Shown here: piece by piece, positions 1 through 8,672 of the stretch | How the letters are laid out: each line of letters starts with the position of its first letter | How positions within the stretch are numbered: position 1 is the first letter of the stretch | Notes under the pieces: generated by a model | What the model saw: only the letters and a program-made list of their open reading frames with translations | What the model was told of the DNA's origin: nothing | Databases searched by the model: none | Translations under genes and position numbers: made by a program | Assembly: GCA_017849585.1 (NCBI GenBank) | Contig: JAFIGT010000013.1 | Location: 1-64,000 of the forward strand | From: Verrucomicrobium sp. | GTDB taxonomy: Bacteria > Verrucomicrobiota > Verrucomicrobiia > Methylacidiphilales > UBA1321 | Reading direction: 5' to 3' | DNA: 64,000 nt

Positions 1-90
1 ACAACCCAACGAACCGTACCACCCCGCCGAAAATAACTCTGCCCCTGGCCTAAAAAATGGGAGCAGGTCAATCAGGTTAAATCCTCTCAC

Positions 91-309
91 TCAATCTGGA
101 CCAGGTTCAGGGGGCCCGATCAGCAGAAATCCCTGCTCCTGAATCTCCCGATCTACGCTCGCTTGGAGCAACGCATACAACCGACTGCTCTCCGCCTCGA
201 CTTGAGACAGATCGCTGATCTCGCTCCTGAGCGTCACGCTGTACTGGTGACTGCTGTAGTGGGGTAAACCGACTTTCTTGCTATAGGCCGCTTCGATGAC
301 AATCGCCAT
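91..309 (-). CDS. Small conserved-looking hypothetical protein (72 aa)
   Basis: Function not recognised. The 72-residue product has no signal peptide or membrane segment; it is mixed alpha/beta in character, with a helix-like Glu/Ser/Leu-rich middle. The start is well supported: an AGGAGG ribosome-binding site lies about 6 bases before the ATG, and the leader carries a promoter-like box, an inverted repeat and a terminator-like hairpin (331-414). From memory, similar short proteins occur in Verrucomicrobia and Acidobacteria genomes, but I cannot name a family. The real leader signals make this a genuine gene rather than a chance reading frame. Confidence 0.7.
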   Translation of the reverse strand: MAIVIEAAYSKKVGLPHYSSHQYSVTLRSEISDLSQVEAESSRLYALLQASVDREIQEQGFLLIGPPEPGPD

Positions 310-330
310 AAAACCTCCTGGGTTGAGAGT

Positions 331-375
331 GAAAACAAAAAGCCCGGTCTCAGGAGCATTCCCAAGAACCGGGCT
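331..375 (-). terminator. Terminator-like hairpin in the leader of the 72-aa gene
   Basis: Reading leftward, AGCCCGGT (368-375) pairs perfectly with ACCGGGCT (341-348), and a T-rich run TTTTTGTTTT follows. This is the classic shape of a Rho-independent terminator. It lies between the promoter-like box and the AGGAGG of the 72-aa gene, so it is either an attenuator or the end of a short leader RNA. Confidence 0.65.
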
Positions 376-380
376 GGAAA

Positions 381-414
381 AATGTCAGAGTGACATTTCC
401 TTCAGTATATTATA
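381..414 (-). promoter_or_regulatory. Promoter -10 box and operator-like inverted repeat
   Basis: On the minus strand a perfect TATAAT occupies 409-414. Just downstream is a perfect 7-bp inverted repeat, AATGTCA-gag-TGACATT (381-397), close to the expected transcription start. No convincing -35 box is visible. The repeat could be an operator or the first hairpin of the transcript. Confidence 0.45.
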
Positions 415-737
415 CCGCTAAATGACGAGGTTTTGAGGGAGGGGGAGGCTACTCGTTTGAAACGGATGTCGACGCAGAAATGCAAGATCCATATCTTGTC
501 ATCCGTGCTATATCGCTTGTCTTCCATGATCTGGTTTGCCTATACCCAGACTAATCCTCTCTGCGACACGGTATTCCTAGGCCATCACAAGGTAGCTTGG
601 AGTAGTGGAACCGGGTGCGGGTAGTAACAGACAAGCAAGTGGATGTCGTGAATAAGGCGAGATCCGTTGACAATGTATTTGCGATGTTCGAATACTCCGC
701 CTAGGTAGCGGAGTAGATCGTATTACGCAAATCATGC
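415..737. other. Intergenic stretch without a convincing gene
   Basis: No supported gene. A 63-codon frame at 433-624 has no ribosome-binding site and an atypical composition. A hairpin ACTCCGC/GCGGAGT (about 697-716) lies just past the stop of the leftward PEP-CTERM gene and may end its transcript, though no T-run follows. Confidence 0.4.
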
Positions 738-1463
738 TCAACGCCGCCGTGTTGCACGCAGGAAGAGTAGTGCTGCCAAGCTAAGCCCGCACAGGCTTAT
801 CGCTGCAGGTTCCGGCACCGGCGTCATGTTGATCTCAAAATTATCTACAGTAATCGTAGAGGTTGTTTGGCTTCCAAATCCAAAATAGGTGATGCTGGGA
901 TTTGAAGCAAACGTGTATGTCGAAGTGGTTCCTGTAGGACCGGTGAAACGATAGGTCCAGTTGGGCGCTGATGTGTCCAGTATGATGGAGTAGGTCCCGT
1001 TTCCCGCGCCTATGCTGCTAGTGATGGCAGCAAATGAGGAACTCCCGCTTTCAACGTAGTAGGAGCTGGTGGGGCGCACTTGCAGTAAAGAGTATTCCAC
1101 ATTCGGGTTATCTTGAATATATCCCGTTCCAGGGGTCGTGTTGGTGAGGAAACCCATGAAGAATCGGCCCAAGCTGATGGTTAAATCCATTTTGACTTCG
1201 TAGATATACCCACTCGTCGGGGCAAAGCTTGTGTATGCGCTGACATCGCCCGTAAGCGGTACGGAACTACCATCAGTAGTCAGCGTGGTTTTAGCGATCC
1301 ATGTAGTCCCTCCAACGTCAAGGGAGGAGCCATTTAACGTACCAACTCGATCGAAGCTATCTTGTAATAGTACGGCTGCGGTGCTGCTCCCTACGGTCAT
1401 TGTCAGAATAATCAAAGCCAAGGCTATTTTGCCGATGCAATAATGGGCGCTACGCTGTTTCAT
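738..1463 (-). CDS. PEP-CTERM sorted exported protein with LamG-like domain
   Basis: Predicted surface or matrix protein of 241 residues. It starts with a signal peptide (residues about 1-29, ending near SSTAA). Residues about 33-210 are rich in Ser/Thr/Gly and look like a concanavalin/LamG-type beta sandwich. The C-terminus carries the PEP-CTERM sorting signal: VPEP, a hydrophobic helix, then RATRRR. Proteins with this tail are handled by exosortase in bacteria that make exopolysaccharide; no exosortase lies in this window. The sandwich region resembles the C-terminal domain of the neighbouring protein at 1807-3654, which suggests shared binding function. The exact ligand is unknown. Confidence 0.85.
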   Translation of the reverse strand: MKQRSAHYCIGKIALALIILTMTVGSSTAAVLLQDSFDRVGTLNGSSLDVGGTTWIAKTTLTTDGSSVPLTGDVSAYTSFAPTSGYIYEVKMDLTISLGRFFMGFLTNTTPGTGYIQDNPNVEYSLLQVRPTSSYYVESGSSSFAAITSSIGAGNGTYSIILDTSAPNWTYRFTGPTGTTSTYTFASNPSITYFGFGSQTTSTITVDNFEINMTPVPEPAAISLCGLSLAALLFLRATRRR

Positions 1464-1806
1464 TTGTTTTCCTTTGTGGCGGTTTGTTAATACTTTGTAC
1501 TGTTACGACTATGCCTTCGTAGAGTTAAGATTTCTTCCGATTCATTGACTTTGTGGTACGCTATTATTGCATCCCAAGCGAATCTGGATAAACGCAGTCA
1601 CTATCACAGCGACTACCATCCTGCTGCGGACGCTAAAGTCATTAGGCGACGTCATGCCTGAAGTTTGACTCCAATGTTTGTCTTTACTCGTGCAATCAGA
1701 GGGTAAGACAAAAGCAATACAGAGCAAGAGGAGGTATTGCGAATAATGCATTATAGGAATCCCTCCCCCTTTCGCGGGAATAAACCTCAACAACCCCTAC
1801 CTAACT
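1464..1806. other. Divergent intergenic region
   Basis: Region between the leftward PEP-CTERM gene and the rightward secreted protein, expected to hold both promoters. No clear promoter box or repeat stands out. An 83-codon leftward frame (1542-1793) lies inside it but has no supporting signal, so it is not called. Confidence 0.3.
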
Positions 1807-3654
1807 ATGCAATACAAGAAAAGAGAAGCAGTATTGGGATCGATATGGAAAATCGTCATGACAGCACTCATAGTGATCTGCAATGGTTCATGCTTAACCC
1901 ATGCGGCCATCAATCTCAGTGACGTTCAATTTATTAATCAACTTGCAGTCGATGGCGTCTACAATGCTTGGAATAAAAGCAGCAGCAGCGATAAAACGTA
2001 CTACAGCGCCGGCGTTTGGAATATGTCCACAACGCCGAACCCTCAATATTGTTCCGTAGGACCGGCGGTGGCCGCGTCCACGCTCTGGATGATGATGGGG
2101 AGCGGAACCCCTCCACTGCTCAACACCCAAAAGCTCTTGACGCGCGATCAGTATTATCAGATGGCGGTCGAAACCATGGATTACCAAATTAGCAATTACC
2201 AGCGAACCGTTGCTGGCAAATCGTTCGGGGCATTTGGCAATGACAAGGTGAATACGAATCCCGGAAGCGACATTACGACCATCCAGATGATCAATCTGCT
2301 TGGGCAGACCTATCTGAACCTCGAGTCAGGACTGGATTCCGCACATCAGACTGCTTGGAAAAATTCGCTACGTAATGCCGCCGACTTTCTGGTGAATAAC
2401 AAGAACCTGATCTACTACATCAATGGCAACATTGAAATAGCCAAAACGTCAGCGTTCTATAAAGTCTGGCTCATTCTTGGCGATTCAAAGTATCTGACAT
2501 ACTACGATAATAGTTACGGATTCATGATTGATCCCTATAACTATGAAATCGCTGTCTTTGGCATCACGGATTCCCGATGGATTGGTGCTGGACTGAAGCC
2601 TACTTTAACCAGCTCGAGCGCGTTCCTCACCGAAGCGGGAGTGCTTCCCTGGGGCTATGATCCCGAGTACACAGGTACACTTCAGCTCGATTTCGCCGCA
2701 GGATTATACCGCCTGACCGATGACGCCAAGTATCTGACTCTATCCAATCAGATCGAACGGCAGGTGATCACAAACTCCGTGAACACATCAACGTGGATGC
2801 TCAATACCAACGGTGGCACCCGTCACAACTATCAGAACAATCCACCTCGACTGGTTCCCTTCACCACTTGCGCGATGGCTATTTTGTCCTGGCTAGGAGG
2901 CCGCAGCGATATTGATCCGATTTTGAATTCGCAATTGCAGAAGGTGGATTCTGATTATCGGAGCATCTTCGCATCGGGCGCTGTCTACCAATACCGTGGT
3001 TACGCGTTGGAGATTTCAGAGTTTATGCTGGCGGCATGGAAGGCGCTCGCAGAGGGCTTCACGGAAGATTTCAGCACCTACGCGACGGGAGCATCCTTTA
3101 ATGGTGCGAACACCAGGACCGGGCAAAAAGTCTGGGTGACTGGTAGCGATGTAAAGATCGGTACCATTGGGACAGATCGGTATGGAGCCATCACTGGAAA
3201 CACCAACAAATACGCCGGTGTCGCCATTGATGCTCCTACGGACGTCGTGACGTTAACGGCCAAAATCAAGCCCTACGGCATTTCCAATAACTGGTTTAGC
3301 ATGGGATTCCAAAAGGCGATCAACCAGCCACCAATTACCAACAACAGTGGACAGCTTTGGCTGATTATTCGCACGAATGGAAACTACTCCATCTTTGCCA
3401 ATGGAACCATCTATACGCTGGCAACTGGAGCCGTTCCGGCATTTAATGCCACGGGATTCAACCTCGCGTCGATCCAGTACATACCCTCCACCAATCAAGT
3501 CTCCGTGCAGCTCAACGGCGTCACTGTCCTGAATAATTACAACCTCAACGGGTTGAATTTTACTCCGACAATTAACAGCGTTGTATTCTGGATGAACGGA
3601 TCGCTCGACACGTCCGCGAGCAATCCCGGTTTCGACAGCGTCGTTCTGGACTAG
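1807..3654 (+). CDS. Secreted two-domain protein: helical toroid-like domain plus LamG-like domain
   Basis: Product of 615 residues. A basic N-terminus and hydrophobic stretch (residues about 15-33) form a signal peptide; a second ATG at 1858 would also give one. Residues about 35-415 are helix-rich, with repeated W/Y and Asn motifs such as YINGN and LSWLGGRSD, and match in pattern the protein at 4013-5326 (YTNGN, LTWLGGRSD). This suggests an alpha/alpha-toroid fold of the kind seen in polysaccharide lyases and some glycosidases, but no catalytic signature was recognised. Residues about 418-615 look like a beta-sandwich carbohydrate-binding domain related to the PEP-CTERM neighbour. There is no PEP-CTERM tail. 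Function is inferred from fold type only. Confidence 0.8.
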   Translation: MQYKKREAVLGSIWKIVMTALIVICNGSCLTHAAINLSDVQFINQLAVDGVYNAWNKSSSSDKTYYSAGVWNMSTTPNPQYCSVGPAVAASTLWMMMGSGTPPLLNTQKLLTRDQYYQMAVETMDYQISNYQRTVAGKSFGAFGNDKVNTNPGSDITTIQMINLLGQTYLNLESGLDSAHQTAWKNSLRNAADFLVNNKNLIYYINGNIEIAKTSAFYKVWLILGDSKYLTYYDNSYGFMIDPYNYEIAVFGITDSRWIGAGLKPTLTSSSAFLTEAGVLPWGYDPEYTGTLQLDFAAGLYRLTDDAKYLTLSNQIERQVITNSVNTSTWMLNTNGGTRHNYQNNPPRLVPFTTCAMAILSWLGGRSDIDPILNSQLQKVDSDYRSIFASGAVYQYRGYALEISEFMLAAWKALAEGFTEDFSTYATGASFNGANTRTGQKVWVTGSDVKIGTIGTDRYGAITGNTNKYAGVAIDAPTDVVTLTAKIKPYGISNNWFSMGFQKAINQPPITNNSGQLWLIIRTNGNYSIFANGTIYTLATGAVPAFNATGFNLASIQYIPSTNQVSVQLNGVTVLNNYNLNGLNFTPTINSVVFWMNGSLDTSASNPGFDSVVLD

Positions 3655-3795
3655 CAGATTTCTGGAAAAGTCGCGAGACCAGCGTTGTGAAGCGATTTTG
3701 GATCGAGAGCAATGCGCGAGGAGGAAACGTATTGGAAAACCAATACGTGACCGACAAACAACAGCGCTCCCGGCCAAAATCGCCACAACCCTTCG

Positions 3796-3823
3796 AGCCG
3801 CAGGTGCTTTCCTGCCTGCGGCT
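3796..3823 (+). terminator. Hairpin terminator candidate after the secreted protein gene
   Basis: AGCCGCAGG pairs with CCTGCGGCT and is followed by a short TTTG. It lies about 140 bases past the stop at 3654. The weak T-run lowers confidence. Confidence 0.45.
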
Positions 3824-3954
3824 TTGTCGATTACTCGTCAAAGATCGCTTTTCAAGCCTTTTCCAATTCAATGGTCGCAAATTTGCAATGCGATAAATGG
3901 AAAAGGCACTTGCAGACTGCTGAATCAGAACAACGGAAAGACTGACTGGTAAGC

Positions 3955-3985
3955 GAGCGTGGAGATTCATTCAATCTCCACGCTC
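3955..3985 (-). terminator. Perfect 13-bp hairpin after the 437-aa gene
   Basis: GAGCGTGGAGATT pairs perfectly with AATCTCCACGCTC around a 5-base loop. It sits 27 bases beyond the stop of the leftward gene. No T-run follows on either strand, so it may be a Rho-independent-like or mRNA-stabilising end. Confidence 0.5.
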
Positions 3986-4012
3986 CAGTCCTTAACACCG
4001 TATAGACCAGCC

Positions 4013-5326
4013 TTACTTACCGGTAGCTGCTGCGGCTTCAAGCAATGCTGCGAGGTCGAATCCGCAAGCGCGATAAAACCCGGGGTCATTTTTGTTCTGC
4101 GCGGCCTTTTCGGTGAAGTAGGGAGCTATCGCTTTGTCAAAATGAGGCGACACCTCCGATTGGAAGTCACTGCGGCCACCTAGCCATGTGAGAACTTCAG
4201 GGGCGCACGAGTAGAAGGGAAAGATCTCCGACTTGCGACTGCCATACATGGCATTGAGTACCATGGTTTCTTTATCGACGTGAGGCCACAATGCGTTGCA
4301 GAGAAGATTTGTTACCCGTAGCGCGCGCGGGTCGCGGGACTTGACATAATGCCGTGCGACGATGCTAAGTTGCATCGCGCCGTAGGATTTATCAAATCCT
4401 GGCTTGGCATTTGCCTCGGTAATATATCCGGAACCATCCGATCCATCGAGCTTAGTGGGTGCCTTCAGTAAATAAAGGCCATAACCTTTCCAGCGGATTT
4501 GACTCGGAAAAAGCGTGTGTTTCCAGCAGCGCTCAAAGAGAGCCTTGTACTCCTCATCACCTATAGCCTGCCAGACCTGATAAATCCACGCGGCATGGCA
4601 AATATCGACATTACCGTTAGTGTACCAGCCATCAGTGCCTTTCCATCCGGCTTTCGTGGGGTCAGGCAAGTCGCCTGAAGCCTGGAGCGCCTTGACTTCG
4701 CCGCGCATGACTTCTTGCCAGCGGTTTCGCGTTTCCGGGCTGAGCGAGTCTTTGAGCAAATTGTAAATACTGGCAAATTCGAGATACCAAAACACCGCGT
4801 GGGAGCCTGGGTTCTTAAGCTTGCCGTTTTCATCATGCAAGGCGATGCCGCGTTCAACTGTTTCTACGGCAATCCGGTATAACCATTCCTGCTTCGCCTT
4901 GGCAGCAGAGTCCATGCTTTCCGGGTGAGTTTGACGGTACTTCCATAAGGCTGCCGCAAGTCCCGCGGGCCCCGCATCACATGCAAGCAGCTGGTTTGTG
5001 AACCGCCAGTCCCCCTTCTCGTAATACTGCGTATCCGCATCGGACGTTCTTTCCGACAATTCCGTCAAACATTGCTCAGCCAACTGGATTATGGCCTGAA
5101 TTTGTCCCGGCGAAGGTTTTGCAACAGTAGGCCTAGGCGACTCAGTGGGCATAGCAAGAGCTGGATCTTCCGCCTGCACAAAGGTTGCGGTACCCCAGGG
5201 CGTCCAGTGGGTCAATGCCGCCTCCTGAGGGACGTTGGCGCCTTTAGCGGGAAGAACATTGGCATAGATCAGGGCGGTCAGCGCCACGCCGCCAAGACGC
5301 TTTAGAGAGAGGTAGGATTTTTTCAC
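4013..5326 (-). CDS. Secreted helical-toroid-like protein, relative of the 1807-3654 protein
   Basis: Product of 437 residues starting at GTG (5326). Signal peptide: residues about 1-29, after which a mature part begins near GANVP. The rest is helix-rich with conserved-looking motifs WYTNGNVDICHAAW and LTWLGGRSDF that line up with the protein at 1807-3654, so the two are paralogues or share a family. It lacks the C-terminal LamG-like domain. An alpha/alpha-barrel glycan-active enzyme is a reasonable guess given the GH neighbours, but no family was identified. A perfect inverted repeat (5326-5349) sits right at its start codon. Confidence 0.8.
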   Translation of the reverse strand: MKKSYLSLKRLGGVALTALIYANVLPAKGANVPQEAALTHWTPWGTATFVQAEDPALAMPTESPRPTVAKPSPGQIQAIIQLAEQCLTELSERTSDADTQYYEKGDWRFTNQLLACDAGPAGLAAALWKYRQTHPESMDSAAKAKQEWLYRIAVETVERGIALHDENGKLKNPGSHAVFWYLEFASIYNLLKDSLSPETRNRWQEVMRGEVKALQASGDLPDPTKAGWKGTDGWYTNGNVDICHAAWIYQVWQAIGDEEYKALFERCWKHTLFPSQIRWKGYGLYLLKAPTKLDGSDGSGYITEANAKPGFDKSYGAMQLSIVARHYVKSRDPRALRVTNLLCNALWPHVDKETMVLNAMYGSRKSEIFPFYSCAPEVLTWLGGRSDFQSEVSPHFDKAIAPYFTEKAAQNKNDPGFYRACGFDLAALLEAAAATGK

Positions 5327-5349
5327 GTTATGTAATTTCTAACATAACG
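5326..5349. promoter_or_regulatory. Inverted repeat at the start of the 437-aa gene
   Basis: CGTTATGT-8 bases-ACATAACG is a perfect 8-bp inverted repeat whose left arm includes the end of the GTG start codon. It could be an operator or a hairpin that hides the translation start. The same divergent gap also holds TATATTGAT (5390-5398) and its inverse ATCAATATA (5450-5458), 51 bases apart. The gap (5327-5607) holds no gene. Confidence 0.4.
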
Positions 5350-5607
5350 ACATAAGCGCATCTTAGCTTAAGTTGATTTTTTGGTACCCTATATTGATAT
5401 ACGCATGGCGGCCATCGCCGCGCTCCAGTGACAGATATCTCGCTCGAAAATCAATATAACATCAGCGCACGTCACCTCAAAGGAAGAATCCTGCGTCGTT
5501 TTTTGAGTTAATAGCAGCTACGGAAATCCGGCATGCCGTTGCCTGACATGTGCGGGATCTGCCTCGAAGCACTGCATCCTATCTCCTTCTAGTTACACCC
5601 ACTACTT

Positions 5608-8600
5608 ATGCTACCGACCCACCACTTTCTAGCGCTCGTTCCAAATCGTGTTCAGTCAGCGGTCACTCGCCTGAAGCAATCCATCTGGTTCGACTGCCAA
5701 TCACTGGCAGTTGAAGCAAGCGATCCTTCAGAGATTCACGAATCACTGGAGGTGGCCGTTCACAAGCCACTCCGTCCCGTAGTCGTGGGACAGCCCTGGG
5801 GCAAGCTCTACGATCAGCGCTGGTATAGAGTAATGTTCCCCGATCACGACGGATCGCTCTATATAAATTGGCGCGACCAGGCTGAGGGAACTCTTTATCT
5901 CGACTCCATTCCGTATTATGGATTGGATGTTGCTCACCGATACTGCGCGTTGCCACGCAACGTGCGGGTAGGCTGGGTGGAAGCGGTATGCATACAGTCT
6001 GGAATCTGGCATCCGGAGTCCAGCGGTCTTTCACATGAAGGCGCGCGGTTTGAAGGCGCCTTCACGTGCCAAAAAAACGAAGACGCGTGGCATGCCTATC
6101 ACGATCTCAAGTGTCTTTTTGATCTTATGCTTGATGAGCGTGCCCGGGAGAATCCGCAGTTGCAACCCCACTTGATTCCATTTGGCTGCCAGCAACCGGG
6201 GGTGGAAAACAATAGTCCGTACTACCGCCGTATGCTGCGTCTGCTAGACGAAGCGGTTGACATCTATGACCGAAGGGGCGTGCCGGCATTGCGCGAAAAG
6301 CTGGCGGAGATCTATCGCGAGTTCCGTCGCAAGGATCCAATGATTAACTGTACGATCAGCGGGCACGCCCACATTGATCTCGTCTGGCTCTGGCCTGAGC
6401 GGGTTGGTGAATTCAAGGCTACGCATGTTTTTGCAACCATGAATCGACTGATGGACTCCTATCCGGAGTTCCGCTTTTCCTATAGCCAGCCGGCCAGCTA
6501 CGAGGCAGTACGCCGTCACTCCAGCGGACTATACGATAGAATTCTGGAGCGTATCCATGCCGGTCGATGGGAAGCAACCGGAGCCATGTATGTCGAATCC
6601 GATACGTGGATGGCATGCGGCGAAGCGCTCGCGCGCGGATTTTCCGTTGGACAGGAAGCGTTTTGCGAGCTTTCCGGAAAACGGTCGACGCTAACGTGGC
6701 TGCCCGATGCGTTCGGCTTCACAGCGTGCCTGCCACAGGTGATGAAATTGAGCGGAGTCGACTATCTCTACACGACGAAGATGATGTGGAATCCGATCAA
6801 TCGATTCCCATACAGCAGCTTTATTTGGAAAGGAATGGACGGCTCGGAAATCGTCACGCACATGAGCCAGAATAGCGGCTACGTCACGCACATGAACGTT
6901 GGCGACGTCAAGAATGGCTACTATGGCCATCTACAGTCGGATGTCCACGGCGAGTATATTCTGCCGACTGGCTATGGCGACGGAGGCGGAGGCACTACTG
7001 ATGAGATGTGCGAGCGAGCACGCCGCCTTGACAGCATGCCGAACATGCCATCTTTAACGTGGGATCATCCCGAGGCTTTCTTCAAACGCATGGAGTCGGT
7101 GCGCAACCGCCTTCCCGCCTATCAAGGTGAATGCTACCTCGAGTATCATCGAGGAACCTACACTACCCATGGCAATCTCAAGGAGGCCTTTCGCCGGCTG
7201 GAAAGAGAACTGCAAATTCGGGAGGCCGTAGCGTGTTGCCGCAGTGAAGGCCCTATTTCGCTCCTTGCATGGAAGCGCGCCATTTTCTCCCAGTTCCATG
7301 ACTACATCACTGGCACATCCATTCCTGACGTTTACCTCGAGGGCGTACCTGATCTCAACCGGATCTCGCTGGAGCAGCATCGCGACTCACAACAGTCGCT
7401 CGAGACGGAACCTGCCGAACTCTGTATTTTCAATCCTTTGCCCATTCCAGTGAAAGAATGGATCAGTCCCGTTGAAGGCTGCGATCCAGTCTATGTAGAA
7501 ATCCCGCCAATGTCCGGCATTGCGGCAAGCACAGCAATGCGCCCGATCGTGCCCGCACCAGTTTCGCTTGCCGAGCGCCAACTAAGCAACGACCTCGTCG
7601 AACTTAAACTGGAGAAAGACGGCACGATCGGACAGCTACGAACCCTTGGACGCGAGATCAAAATCGCCGAGCCCTTGGCAGCGCTCGTTACATATCAGGA
7701 TTTCCCGACCGCATTTGATTGCTGGGAGATCGACCGGCACACGCTCTCCACCGGCGCAAAATGCGCCACTCCAGTGAAGATTAAAATGTGCGATCAAGGA
7801 GCTCATCGCGCCGGACTTTCCGTCTCGAGAACGATCGGCGAAAAGAGCCGGATCACTGTAGTCTACTGGCTGGAATCGGGCAGTCCGACCGTTCAGATCG
7901 AAGTACATCTGGACTGGCACGAGCCCAAGACTCTACTCAAGATGCATTTCCCGACGCGCTATCGTGCTCCGCACGCCCGGTTCGGTTGCGGGTTCGGAAG
8001 CGTGCTGCGTCCACAATTGCCCGTTGGAATGGCCGCTGAAGCCATGTGGGAAGTTCCATTCAGTCGTCATCTCGCAGTCTTCGATGAAGGCGAAAGCGAG
8101 GGCCTTTTCCTCGTCACAGAGTCGAAGTACGGAGCCTCTGTACACAATGGCGACATCGGCCTCAGCCTTGTCCGTAGCCCACAGTGGACTGGCTTCGACG
8201 ACGCTCACATCAACGTGCGTCCGCCCCATCTGGCGCGGGTTCAACCGGAGTCGCGGTTCACAGACATTGGCCGCCACGACATTCGCTTTTCCATCGGACT
8301 CTATGATGGAACATCTCCGCGGGAACATCAACCAGCCGTACTGGCCGATAGGCTTTATACGCGACCTTTTCTCTATAATGGGAAACCCGTTTCAACCGCC
8401 TACCATGGACTAGAAGGAGGCCATACGCTGGTTCCCTGCTGGGCCATTCCAGGCTCTAGTGAAAGGTGGACGTTGCGAATGCACGAGGTATCCGGTAGGC
8501 GCGGCAGTTCCCGCCTCATGCTTGACGAGGGTTGGCGTGCAACGGCGGTCAATCTGCTCGGTGAACCGATCGACAAGCTTGTCGACGAACGCGGCCAGTT

Positions 8601-8649
8601 TGACTATTCGCCCTACGAAATTATCAGCCTCGAAATCTCACGAGCCTGA
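5608..8649 (+). CDS. Alpha-mannosidase, glycoside hydrolase family 38
   Basis: Hydrolyses terminal alpha-mannose residues with retention; GH38 enzymes bind a metal ion. The 1013-residue length is usual for the family. The catalytic domain begins with GHAHID (residues 252-257), where His255 and Asp257 match the metal ligands. WLPDAFG carries the nucleophile Asp367. A later FHDYITGTS motif supplies a further metal-binding histidine (His564). The C-terminal half is the usual beta-sandwich. No signal peptide is present, so it acts in the cytoplasm. It is followed after 23 bases by a GH36 gene on the same strand. No Shine-Dalgarno is obvious before the ATG. Confidence 0.93.
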   Translation: MLPTHHFLALVPNRVQSAVTRLKQSIWFDCQSLAVEASDPSEIHESLEVAVHKPLRPVVVGQPWGKLYDQRWYRVMFPDHDGSLYINWRDQAEGTLYLDSIPYYGLDVAHRYCALPRNVRVGWVEAVCIQSGIWHPESSGLSHEGARFEGAFTCQKNEDAWHAYHDLKCLFDLMLDERARENPQLQPHLIPFGCQQPGVENNSPYYRRMLRLLDEAVDIYDRRGVPALREKLAEIYREFRRKDPMINCTISGHAHIDLVWLWPERVGEFKATHVFATMNRLMDSYPEFRFSYSQPASYEAVRRHSSGLYDRILERIHAGRWEATGAMYVESDTWMACGEALARGFSVGQEAFCELSGKRSTLTWLPDAFGFTACLPQVMKLSGVDYLYTTKMMWNPINRFPYSSFIWKGMDGSEIVTHMSQNSGYVTHMNVGDVKNGYYGHLQSDVHGEYILPTGYGDGGGGTTDEMCERARRLDSMPNMPSLTWDHPEAFFKRMESVRNRLPAYQGECYLEYHRGTYTTHGNLKEAFRRLERELQIREAVACCRSEGPISLLAWKRAIFSQFHDYITGTSIPDVYLEGVPDLNRISLEQHRDSQQSLETEPAELCIFNPLPIPVKEWISPVEGCDPVYVEIPPMSGIAASTAMRPIVPAPVSLAERQLSNDLVELKLEKDGTIGQLRTLGREIKIAEPLAALVTYQDFPTAFDCWEIDRHTLSTGAKCATPVKIKMCDQGAHRAGLSVSRTIGEKSRITVVYWLESGSPTVQIEVHLDWHEPKTLLKMHFPTRYRAPHARFGCGFGSVLRPQLPVGMAAEAMWEVPFSRHLAVFDEGESEGLFLVTESKYGASVHNGDIGLSLVRSPQWTGFDDAHINVRPPHLARVQPESRFTDIGRHDIRFSIGLYDGTSPREHQPAVLADRLYTRPFLYNGKPVSTAYHGLEGGHTLVPCWAIPGSSERWTLRMHEVSGRRGSSRLMLDEGWRATAVNLLGEPIDKLVDERGQFDYSPYEIISLEISRA

Positions 8650-8672
8650 ACGCATTCACATCCGCACCCGTC

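Larger units (their letters stand above)
3655..4012. other. Convergent intergenic region with three hairpins
   Basis: No gene seen. It holds a perfect inverted repeat ACGTATTGG-aaaa-CCAATACGT (3727-3748), a GC-rich hairpin AGCCGCAGG/CCTGCGGCT (3796-3823), and a perfect 13-bp stem (3955-3985). The last two probably end transcription of the converging genes on each side. Confidence 0.6.

Noticed and set aside
433-624. 63-codon frame in the first gap
   Set aside because: No ribosome-binding site, odd composition, no family.
1542-1793. 83-codon leftward frame with a hydrophobic stretch
   Set aside because: It lies across the promoter gap of two well-supported genes, has no supporting signal, and looks like chance.
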